This document shows, one piece after another, positions 1 to 5,332 of a stretch of 15,067 nucleotides of DNA (position 1 is its first letter; every line of letters starts with the position of its first letter). The notes beneath the pieces were generated by a model that saw nothing but the letters and a program-made list of their open reading frames with translations, ran no database searches and was not told the origin of the DNA. Location: NCBI GenBank assembly GCA_044340025.1, contig JBIIUJ010000058.1, forward strand, positions 1-15,067, read 5' to 3'. This DNA is from JBIIUJ01 sp044340025 (GTDB lineage: Bacteria > Pseudomonadota > Alphaproteobacteria > Caulobacterales > Aquidulcibacteraceae). Both the position numbers and the translations under genes were made by a program.

Positions 1-705
1 GTCGCGGTCGGCGAGCCGCACCACGCCGATGCCCGGCACGGCTTCCAGTCTGTCGGCGATGGTGGCGAGGCCGGAAAGCTCCGGCAGGAGGTCTGTCTGG
101 GCGGGGTCGCCGGTCACCACCATGGTGGAGCTCCAGCCCAGCCGCGTCAGCAGCATCTTGATCTGGGCGTAGGTGCAGTTTTGCGCCTCGTCGATCACCA
201 CAAAGGCGTTGTTCAGCGTGCGCCCGCGCATGAAGCCCACGGGCGCGATCTCGATCAGGCCCTCCTGCATCATGGATTTCATCCGCTTGGGGCTGAGCCG
301 GTCCGAGAGCGCATCGGTGAGCGGGCGCAGATAGGGGGCGAGCTTGTCTTCCATGTCGCCGGGCAGAAAGCCGATGCTCTCGCCGGCTTCCACCGCCGGG
401 CGCGACAGCACGATGCGGCCCACCGCGCCCTTTTCCAGCGCCTCCACGGCCTTGGAAATCGCCAGATAGGTCTTGCCGGAGCCCGCAGGGCCAAGCGCCA
501 GCACCAGCGAATGGGCGTCGATGGCCTCCATCAGCCGCGCCTGTCCTTCAGAGCGCGGTTTGACCGTTTTCAGGACACGCTGGTCGCGGCCTTCCTCCGC
601 CTCGGGCGCCCAGGCGCCGGCGAAGAGCGGGCGCACCTTGTCCTGGTCGCGCCAGGGCTGGTCTTCGGTGTCACGGGTGCGGCGGGTGGCCATGCGTTTC
701 GCCAT
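1..705 (-). CDS. phoH: PhoH-family P-loop ATPase, C-terminus cut by window edge
   Basis: Cytoplasmic nucleotide-binding protein of the PhoH family, whose members are ATPases associated with RNA metabolism and phosphate or stress responses; the exact role here is unknown. The 235 visible codons are open to the left edge. Walker A GPAGSGKT is at residues 72-79, Walker B VVIDEAQ at about 169-175, followed by a conserved VVTGDPAQTDL segment. The start is the ATG at 703-705, preceded by a strong AGGAGG (711-716 on the opposite strand) with a 5-nt spacer. Only about 70 residues precede Walker A, so this is the short PhoH type and not the longer YbeZ type normally found next to ybeY. It is divergent from the carbonic-anhydrase-like gene. 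The family call is secure; the function is inferred from the family. Confidence 0.92.
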   Translation of the reverse strand, partial: MAKRMATRRTRDTEDQPWRDQDKVRPLFAGAWAPEAEEGRDQRVLKTVKPRSEGQARLMEAIDAHSLVLALGPAGSGKTYLAISKAVEALEKGAVGRIVLSRPAVEAGESIGFLPGDMEDKLAPYLRPLTDALSDRLSPKRMKSMMQEGLIEIAPVGFMRGRTLNNAFVVIDEAQNCTYAQIKMLLTRLGWSSTMVVTGDPAQTDLLPELSGLATIADRLEAVPGIGVVRLADRD

Positions 706-998
706 GAGGTCCTCCTTCGGGGGCCTGGAAAAACAAACGCCGCGGGCCTTGCGGCGCGCGGCGGTGGGTGTGACGCGATGGAGAAAGACGCAGCGGGCGC
801 ATCGCCGGCGGCCCATGATCGGGCGGGCCGGAGCCGCAAAACAGAGCGGGGGCGCGTGGGTCCACTGCGTCTCCTCAGTGCCGATTCAGCCCGATCAAAC
901 CGCGCTCGAATCGCTTGCACAGCACACAGTAACGCAGTTAACCGCGCTTTAAGCCAGCCGTCGTGCGGGCGTCATACATTGCAAAATCGGGGAGAGCG
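706..998. other. 293-bp divergent intergenic region between phoH and the gamma-CA gene
   Basis: This gap is GC-rich and contains no convincing gene. It holds the RBS of phoH at its left end, a CtrA-type box at 937-953, two GANTC sites (GATTC 883-887, GAATC 908-912) of the kind methylated by CcrM in many alphaproteobacteria, and a weak RBS (GGGGAG, 989-994) for the gene on the right. A short minus-strand reading frame from a GTG at 863-865 is discussed in the findings. I could not place a confident -35/-10 pair for either gene. Confidence 0.7.
937..953 (-). promoter_or_regulatory. Consensus CtrA box (TTAA-N7-TTAAC)
   Basis: Read on the minus strand, the site is TTAA, seven bases AGCGCGG, then TTAAC, an exact match to the CtrA consensus known from Caulobacter and relatives. 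TTAA is very rare in this window: by eye it occurs at 938-941, 949-952, 2833-2836 and 4357-4360 only, so a correctly spaced pair is unlikely by chance. The box ends 45 nt before the start codon of the gamma-CA gene and about 230 nt before phoH, so either gene could be the target. That CtrA binds here is inferred. Confidence 0.6.
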
Positions 999-1529
999 AT
1001 GCCTGTCTATTCTCTGGGCGACGCGCACGCGAGCCTGCCTTCGAGCGGGGCGTTCTGGGTGGCGCCCACGGCCTGCCTCATCGGGCGCTGCGTGCTGGAG
1101 GAGAATGCAAGCGTCTGGTTTGGCGCGGTGCTGCGCGGCGACAACGAGCCGATCGTGATCGGCGAAAACTCCAACGTGCAGGATGGCGCGGTGCTGCACA
1201 CCGATATGGGCGCGCCCCTCACGCTCGGCCGGAACGTCACCATCGGCCATCAGGCGATGCTGCATGGCTGCACGGTGGGCGACAATTCGCTGATCGGCAT
1301 CGGCGCAATCGTGCTCAACCATGTGAAGATCGGGAAGAATTGCCTGATCGGCGCCCATGCCTTCATCCCGGAAGGCCGCGAGATCCCCGACAATTCCATG
1401 GTTCTGGGCGCGCCCGGCAAGGTGGTGCGCGAGGTGAGCCCCGAGCAGGCCCAGATGCTCGCCCTGTCTGCGCTCCACTATGTGGAGAACTGGAAGCGAT
1501 ACCAGCGCGATCTGGCGGCGGCCGATTAG
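999..1529 (+). CDS. Gamma-carbonic-anhydrase-like left-handed beta-helix protein (YrdA/PaaY type)
   Basis: A 176-residue protein made of hexapeptide repeats from about residue 25 to 140, the trimeric left-handed beta-helix of gamma-class carbonic anhydrases. The three zinc-binding histidines are visible at H67 (VLHTD), H84 (IGHQ) and H89 (MLHGC). Length and motifs match the short cytoplasmic YrdA/CaiE/PaaY group. Many of that group lack the extra acidic residues of the archaeal Cam enzyme, so CO2 hydration is possible but not assured. The chosen start is the ATG at 999, giving MPVYSLGD, with GGGGAG 4 nt upstream; an upstream in-frame GTG at 963 is possible but lies closer to the CtrA box and has no better RBS. 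The gene converges on icd and overlaps its stop codon by 4 bp. The fold is certain, the substrate is not. Confidence 0.9.
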   Translation: MPVYSLGDAHASLPSSGAFWVAPTACLIGRCVLEENASVWFGAVLRGDNEPIVIGENSNVQDGAVLHTDMGAPLTLGRNVTIGHQAMLHGCTVGDNSLIGIGAIVLNHVKIGKNCLIGAHAFIPEGREIPDNSMVLGAPGKVVREVSPEQAQMLALSALHYVENWKRYQRDLAAAD

Positions 1530-1538
1530 GCCGTCGCC
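1514..1538. terminator. Stem-loop over the overlapping stop codons of two convergent genes
   Basis: The left arm GGCGGCGGCC (1514-1523) pairs with the right arm GGCCGTCGCC (1529-1538) around a 5-nt loop GATTA. In the plus-strand transcript this gives nine Watson-Crick pairs and one G-U; in the minus-strand transcript the wobble becomes a C-A mismatch. The loop and first base of the right arm hold both stop codons: TAG of the carbonic anhydrase gene and TAA of icd. There is no downstream U-run on either strand, so it is not a classical intrinsic terminator. It may still pause polymerase or protect 3' ends. The structure is seen; the function is inferred. Confidence 0.45.
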
Positions 1539-2746
1539 ATCGCGGCCTCGAGGTTTTCCGCCACCTTGATCAGGAAGCCCTCGGTGGAGAGCCAGCGCTG
1601 TTCATCGCCCACGAGCAACGCCAGATCCTTGGTCATGAAGCCCTCCTCCACCGTGTCGATGGTGGTGGTCTCAAGCTGGGCCGCAAAGCGCGCGAGCGCT
1701 TCGTTGCCATCCAGCTTGGCGCGGTGGGCGAGGCCCCGGGTCCAGGCGAAGATCGACGCGATGGAATTGGTGGAGGTCTGCTCCCCGCGCTGATGCTGGC
1801 GATAGTGGCGCGTCACGGTGCCGTGGGCGGCCTCGGCCTCCATCACCTTCCCGTCGGGCGTGAGCAGGACCGAGGTCATCAGCCCCAGCGAACCAAAGCC
1901 CTGGGCCACCATGTCGGATTGCACGTCGCCGTCGTAATTCTTGCACGCCCAGATGAAGCCGCCATTCCACTTCAGCGCGGAGGCCACGAGATCGTCGATC
2001 AGGCGATGCTCATAGACCACGCCCGCCGCCTTGTAGCCTTCGGCGAACTCGGCCTCGTAGATCTCGGCGAACAGATCCTTGAAGCGGCCGTCATAGGCCT
2101 TCAGGATCGTGTTCTTGGTGGAGAGATAGACGCTCCACTTCCGGCCCAGGCCATAATTCAGGCAGGCGCGGGCGAAATCCCGGATCGAGGCCTCTTCGTT
2201 ATACATGCCCATGGCGACGCCGGGGCCGGGGTAATTGTGCACCTCGTGCTCGATCGTCTGGGAGCCGTCCTCGGCCTCCCACTTCATCGTCAGCCTGCCC
2301 TTGCCCGGCACCACGAAATCGGTCGCCTTGTACTGGTCGCCAAAGGCGTGGCGGGCCACCACGATCGGTTTGGTCCAGCCCGGCACCAGCCGCGGCACGT
2401 TGCGGCAGATGATCGGCTCGCGGAACACAACGCCGTTGAGAATGTTGCGGATCGTGCCATTGGGCGACTTCCACATCTTCTTGAGGCCGAACTCGGCCAC
2501 GCGCGCTTCATCCGGGGTGATGGTGGCGCATTTCACGCCCACGCCATGCTTCAGGATCGCCTTGGCGCTGTCTGTCGTGACCTTGTCGTCGGTCGCGTCG
2601 CGATGCTCGATCCCGAGGTCGTAATGGTCCAGCGTGAGGTCCAGATAGGGGAAGATCAGGCGGTCCTTGATCATCTGCCAGATGATCCGGGTCATCTCAT
2701 CGCCGTCGAGATCCACGACGGGGTTGGCGACCTTGATCTTCGGCAT
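1526..2746 (-). CDS. icd: NADP-dependent isocitrate dehydrogenase
   Basis: TCA-cycle enzyme that oxidatively decarboxylates isocitrate to 2-oxoglutarate and makes NADPH in the cytoplasm. The 406-residue product is full length for the eukaryote-like homodimeric subfamily common in alphaproteobacteria, not the E. coli-like type. Isocitrate-binding residues are visible: S95 and N97 in KSPNGTIRN, R101, R110 and R133 in VVARHAFGD. The metal-binding aspartates lie in YDGDVQSD, and the NADP-binding segment AAHGTVTRHYR is followed by NSIASIFAWTRGLAHR. The start is the ATG at 2744-2746 (MPKIKVANP), preceded by AGGAGA with a 7-nt spacer; an in-frame upstream start at 2785 only adds a non-conserved 13-residue leader. 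Its stop overlaps the convergent gene and its promoter region is shared with the divergent trmJ. Confidence 0.96.
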   Translation of the reverse strand: MPKIKVANPVVDLDGDEMTRIIWQMIKDRLIFPYLDLTLDHYDLGIEHRDATDDKVTTDSAKAILKHGVGVKCATITPDEARVAEFGLKKMWKSPNGTIRNILNGVVFREPIICRNVPRLVPGWTKPIVVARHAFGDQYKATDFVVPGKGRLTMKWEAEDGSQTIEHEVHNYPGPGVAMGMYNEEASIRDFARACLNYGLGRKWSVYLSTKNTILKAYDGRFKDLFAEIYEAEFAEGYKAAGVVYEHRLIDDLVASALKWNGGFIWACKNYDGDVQSDMVAQGFGSLGLMTSVLLTPDGKVMEAEAAHGTVTRHYRQHQRGEQTSTNSIASIFAWTRGLAHRAKLDGNEALARFAAQLETTTIDTVEEGFMTKDLALLVGDEQRWLSTEGFLIKVAENLEAAMATA

Positions 2747-2777
2747 CGGGGGTTCTCCTGCGGCGGTGGGCAAGCCT

Positions 2778-2792
2778 GTTCGCATAACGAAC
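2778..2792. promoter_or_regulatory. Inverted repeat GTTCG-N5-CGAAC in the icd leader
   Basis: Perfect 5-bp inverted repeat around CATAA, lying just downstream of the putative icd -10 element and 31 nt before the icd start codon. The position suits an operator or a small leader hairpin, but no known regulator site is recognised and chance is possible for so short a repeat. Confidence 0.3.
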
Positions 2793-2799
2793 GCGTGAG

Positions 2800-2807
2800 G
2801 CTATAGC
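2800..2807. promoter_or_regulatory. Self-complementary -10-like element GCTATAGC between icd and trmJ
   Basis: GCTATAGC matches the alphaproteobacterial housekeeping -10 consensus GCTANAWC at 7 of 8 positions and reads the same on both strands. On the minus strand it is preceded by T-G of an extended -10 (TGCTATAGC), favouring icd, with an expected leader of about 47 nt. On the plus strand it would start transcription roughly 28 nt before the trmJ TTG. No good -35 element is visible for either direction. The match is seen; promoter activity is inferred. Confidence 0.4.
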
Positions 2808-2841
2808 ACCGCCGACAAACGTCTGAGAACCGTTAAAGCCC

Positions 2842-3786
2842 TTGACAGAGCCTGTTTCCGCAGCCCCCGCGATCATCCTGGTCGAGCCGCAGATGGGCGA
2901 GAACATCGGCGCCGCCGCGCGCGCCATGGCCAATTTCGGGCTGACGGATCTGCGCCTCGTCGCCCCGCGCGACGGCTGGCCCAATGGCCGGGCGCAGGCG
3001 ATGGCGAGCGGGGCCGACTGGGTGATCGAGGGCGCGCGCGTCTTCGGCAGTTTCGAGGAGGCGGTCGCCGACCTGCACCTCCTGTTCGCCACCACCGGCA
3101 CCCCGCGCGAGATGGTCAAGGAGGTGATCGGCCCGCGCGCCATGGCTGGCCGCGCCAAGGCGGCAGGCGCGCAAGGGCTTGGCGTCGGCCTCGTGTTCGG
3201 GCCGGAGCGCACGGGCCTGTTCAACGAGACGATCGAGCGCTGCGACGTGATCGTGGCCTATCCGACCGATGCGCGTTTCCCCTCGCTCAATCTCGCCCAG
3301 GCCATCGCCATCGCCTGCTATGAATGGGGCGTGGCCGCCAATCCGCAGACCCCCGAAGGCTGGACCGCAGCCGGGCTGGAGCCGCCAGCCAGCCGCGACC
3401 AGTTCGAGCGGCTGTGCGCGCATCTGTTCGGCGAGCTGGAGGCGGCGGCCTTCTTCTGGCCGGTGGAGAAGGCGCCCGCCGTGCAGCGCACGTTGCGCAA
3501 CGGCTTGCAGCGCGGGCAGCTGACGGACGCGGAGATCCGCTCGCTGCGCGGCGCGATCAAGGCGCTCGCCGACGGGCCCAAGCGCCGCGCGCGCGAGGCG
3601 CCGATCCGCGAGGCCGAGGCTCAGGCCCGCGCGCTGATCGCGCTGCATCACCCCGGGGCGGAGGTGCTTCGTCTCGTCGCCAGACCGGGTCTGGCTGGGG
3701 TTGAACTGCATGAAAACGGACAGATCCGGACGACCATGATCGCGCTTTCGGGCCCTGATCCAGCCCCGCCGGTTTCCACAGACTGA
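2842..3786 (+). CDS. trmJ: SpoU/TrmH-family RNA 2'-O-methyltransferase, TrmJ type, TTG start
   Basis: SAM-dependent SPOUT methyltransferase; TrmJ methylates the ribose 2'-OH of residue 32 in the anticodon loop of several tRNAs. The three family motifs are clear: ILVEPQMGENIGAAARAM (about 12-29, with the catalytic-site N21 and R27), GLVFGPERTGL (116-126) and YPTDARFPSLNLAQA (140-154). Translation must begin at the TTG at 2842 or another non-ATG codon, because an in-frame TGA at 2824-2826 closes the frame and the first ATG lies inside motif 1. No clear Shine-Dalgarno is present, suggesting weak expression. At 314 residues it is about 60 longer than E. coli TrmJ, the extra being a charged, Ala-rich C-terminus. 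It precedes cpaA on the same strand by 63 bp. The family is certain; the exact RNA target is inferred. Confidence 0.87.
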   Translation: MTEPVSAAPAIILVEPQMGENIGAAARAMANFGLTDLRLVAPRDGWPNGRAQAMASGADWVIEGARVFGSFEEAVADLHLLFATTGTPREMVKEVIGPRAMAGRAKAAGAQGLGVGLVFGPERTGLFNETIERCDVIVAYPTDARFPSLNLAQAIAIACYEWGVAANPQTPEGWTAAGLEPPASRDQFERLCAHLFGELEAAAFFWPVEKAPAVQRTLRNGLQRGQLTDAEIRSLRGAIKALADGPKRRAREAPIREAEAQARALIALHHPGAEVLRLVARPGLAGVELHENGQIRTTMIALSGPDPAPPVSTD

Positions 3787-3838
3787 ACGCCGGCTTCACC
3801 AAACCGAAACTCGCGCCGGGATAGACCAGCCTTGAAGC

Positions 3839-3843
3839 GAGGA
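3839..3843 (+). promoter_or_regulatory. RBS that decides the cpaA GTG start
   Basis: GAGGA lies 6 nt before the GTG at 3850. The alternative TTG at 3832 is upstream of this RBS and has none of its own, so the shorter protein is preferred. Confidence 0.6.
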
Positions 3844-3849
3844 CCAAAC

Positions 3850-4371
3850 GTGCTGGCAGAAGCAGCCGCCATCGTGATCTGGATCGGGGTTCTGTGCGCC
3901 GCCGCGGTGAGCGACGTGCGCACCATGACGATTCCCAATCGCCTCTCCTTGCTGCTTGTAGGCGCATTTGCGCCGCTTTTCATGGCCTCCGGGGGTGATC
4001 TGGCCGGCCTTGGCGCCCATGCCATCACCGCGCTCGTGGTCTTCACCGTCTGCCTCGGCCTGTTCCAGGCGGGCTGGTTTGGCGGCGGGGACGCCAAGCT
4101 CCTGCCGGCCCTGGCGCTCTGGGCGGGGCCAGACGCCGTGGCGCATCTGATCCTTGGCGCTGCGCTGGCAGGCGGGCTCGTCGCCGCCGTCCTGCCCCTC
4201 GTGCGCCGCATGGCCCCCGACGGCGCCCACGATCAGTGGGGTCTGGCGAGCCTGCATCCCGAAGAAGGCGTGCCCTACGCCATTGCGCTCGCTGCGGGCG
4301 GCGTGTTCGCGCTTGGGTCGATCAGCTGGTTTGAACCTCAAACTCTTTTCTTGCTGTTAACCAAGCTTTAG
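3850..4371 (+). CDS. cpaA: CpaA/TadV, prepilin peptidase of the Tad pilus
   Basis: Inner-membrane aspartyl protease (peptidase family A24, type IV prepilin peptidase) that cleaves the leader of Flp pilin and pseudopilins. From the GTG at 3850 it is 173 residues, typical of the short CpaA/TadV type that lacks the N-methylation domain of PilD. The two catalytic aspartates are present: D22 in SDVRTMTIPN and D81 in GGGDAK. About five hydrophobic segments span the length, the first at residues 5-20. It is the first gene of the Tad cluster here, whereas in Caulobacter pilA normally precedes it; no pilin gene is seen upstream. The last codons contain a CtrA-like box. There are 55 nt between its stop and the chosen cpaB start. 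Confidence 0.9.
   Translation: MLAEAAAIVIWIGVLCAAAVSDVRTMTIPNRLSLLLVGAFAPLFMASGGDLAGLGAHAITALVVFTVCLGLFQAGWFGGGDAKLLPALALWAGPDAVAHLILGAALAGGLVAAVLPLVRRMAPDGAHDQWGLASLHPEEGVPYAIALAAGGVFALGSISWFEPQTLFLLLTKL
4356..4371 (-). promoter_or_regulatory. Near-consensus CtrA box inside the end of cpaA, upstream of cpaB
   Basis: On the minus strand this reads CTAA, seven bases AGCTTGG, then TTAAC, one mismatch from TTAA-N7-TTAAC. It has the same orientation as the box at 937-953 and shares with it the core GTTAACC-N2-GCTTTA. It ends 55 nt before the chosen cpaB start. Pilus genes are known CtrA targets in Caulobacter, so an internal promoter driving cpaB onward is plausible. The site also encodes the last residues of cpaA, which constrains it independently. 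Confidence 0.5.
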
Positions 4372-4415
4372 CCCGGCGCCGAACAGATTGCAGCACGGCG
4401 AAAAGGCCGGTCTGT

Positions 4416-4420
4416 GGGGG
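4416..4420 (+). promoter_or_regulatory. Purine-rich RBS that decides the cpaB GTG start
   Basis: GGGGG lies 6 nt before the GTG at 4427. The upstream in-frame TTG at 4388 has no RBS and would put 13 polar residues before the membrane anchor. Confidence 0.45.
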
Positions 4421-4426
4421 CGCCCT

Positions 4427-5332
4427 GTGAACGTGGTTCGGATAGCGGCGCTTGGCGCAGCCCTCCTGGCTGCAGTGGGGGCGTTTTTCCTCATGCGCAG
4501 CATGAGCGGCGCGCCGCAGACAGACCCTTCCGCCCAGACCGCCGATGACGCCGAACAGGTGCAGGTCCTGGTCGCGACCAAGGATCTGGCGCTGGGAGAG
4601 CGCGTGACCCCGGAGGCTCTGGCCTGGCGCGATTGGCCGCGCAGCGGGCTCAACCCCACCTACATCCAGCAATCCGCTCAGCCGAAGGCCCTGGAATCGT
4701 TTGCAAATACCGTGGTGCGGTCGCCGCTTCTGGCGGGCGAGCCGGTGATTGCGGCCAAGCTTGTGACCGCCGACACGCGCGGCGTCCTGCCCGCGTTGCT
4801 GACCCCCGGGCTGCGCGCCACCTCCTTCACCGTGAACCCCGACACGGGCGTCGCCGGCTTCATCCTCCCAGAGGATCGCGTGGACATCGCCATGACCCGA
4901 TTGACCACACGCGGCGAAGGGCAGGCGCAGGTCGAGGTGGCGGTGGTCAGCACCGTTCTGGAAAACGTGCGCGTGCTCGCCATCGATCAATCTTTCGAGA
5001 CCCAGGCCGGCGCCAAGAACATGCTGGGCACGACCGTCACGGTCGAACTGCCGCCGCGCGACGTCGAGCGGCTCGAGCTGGCCGACCGGCTGGGCGATCT
5101 GTCGCTGTCGTTGCGCTCCTACGCCGACATGGCGGGCCCCTCCATCGCGCGGCCGGACGCCGAAGCCATGCGCCAGCGCGACCCGCGACCAGCGCAGGTG
5201 GCCATTGCCCCGCCGCCGGAGCCGCCGGTTCAGACCTTTACTTCCGATCTGCCGCCGTCGCCGTCCGGGTCGCGGGTGACGCTCTATCTGGGCGGTCGGC
5301 CGAGCAACGCCTCTCAGGGAGGCCCGATGTGA
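4427..5332 (+). CDS. cpaB: CpaB/RcpC, periplasmic Tad pilus assembly protein
   Basis: Envelope protein that works with the secretin in Flp/Tad pilus assembly. From the GTG at 4427 it has 301 residues. An N-terminal hydrophobic anchor or signal segment spans residues 4-23 (VRIAALGAALLAAVGAFFLM). An SAF-like domain follows (about 44-110: VLVATKDLALGERVTPEAL... and the later PLLAGEPVIAAKL segment), then the RcpC/CpaB domain with FTVNPDTGVAGFILPEDRVDI (about 140-160). The C-terminal 50 residues are Pro- and Ser-rich and probably disordered. Length is usual for the family. Its TGA overlaps the GTG start of cpaC by 4 bp, so the two are likely translationally coupled. The start is the least certain part. 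Confidence 0.9.
   Translation: MNVVRIAALGAALLAAVGAFFLMRSMSGAPQTDPSAQTADDAEQVQVLVATKDLALGERVTPEALAWRDWPRSGLNPTYIQQSAQPKALESFANTVVRSPLLAGEPVIAAKLVTADTRGVLPALLTPGLRATSFTVNPDTGVAGFILPEDRVDIAMTRLTTRGEGQAQVEVAVVSTVLENVRVLAIDQSFETQAGAKNMLGTTVTVELPPRDVERLELADRLGDLSLSLRSYADMAGPSIARPDAEAMRQRDPRPAQVAIAPPPEPPVQTFTSDLPPSPSGSRVTLYLGGRPSNASQGGPM
5316..5322 (+). promoter_or_regulatory. RBS that decides the cpaC start
   Basis: AGGGAGG lies 6 nt before the GTG at 5329, inside the last codons of cpaB. The frame of cpaC is open far upstream (back to about 4633), so this RBS and the signal peptide immediately after the GTG fix the start. Confidence 0.7.

Noticed and set aside
1340..2806. A 488-codon plus-strand frame opposite icd
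   Set aside because: The same codon-bias artefact: it covers the strongly conserved icd gene antisense and begins inside the gamma-CA gene.
2842..2847. TTGACA, a perfect -35 hexamer at the trmJ start
   Set aside because: No -10-like element follows at 16-18 nt, and the TTG is needed as the start codon of trmJ; treated as coincidence.
3787..3849. Intrinsic terminator or promoter between trmJ and cpaA
   Set aside because: Only a 5-bp CCGGC/GCCGG pairing with a long loop and no T-run, and no convincing -35/-10 pair, can be seen.
4633..5328. Upstream extension of the cpaC frame through cpaB
   Set aside because: The extension is Arg/Ala-rich out-of-frame translation of cpaB. The GTG at 5329 has a strong RBS and a signal peptide immediately after it.
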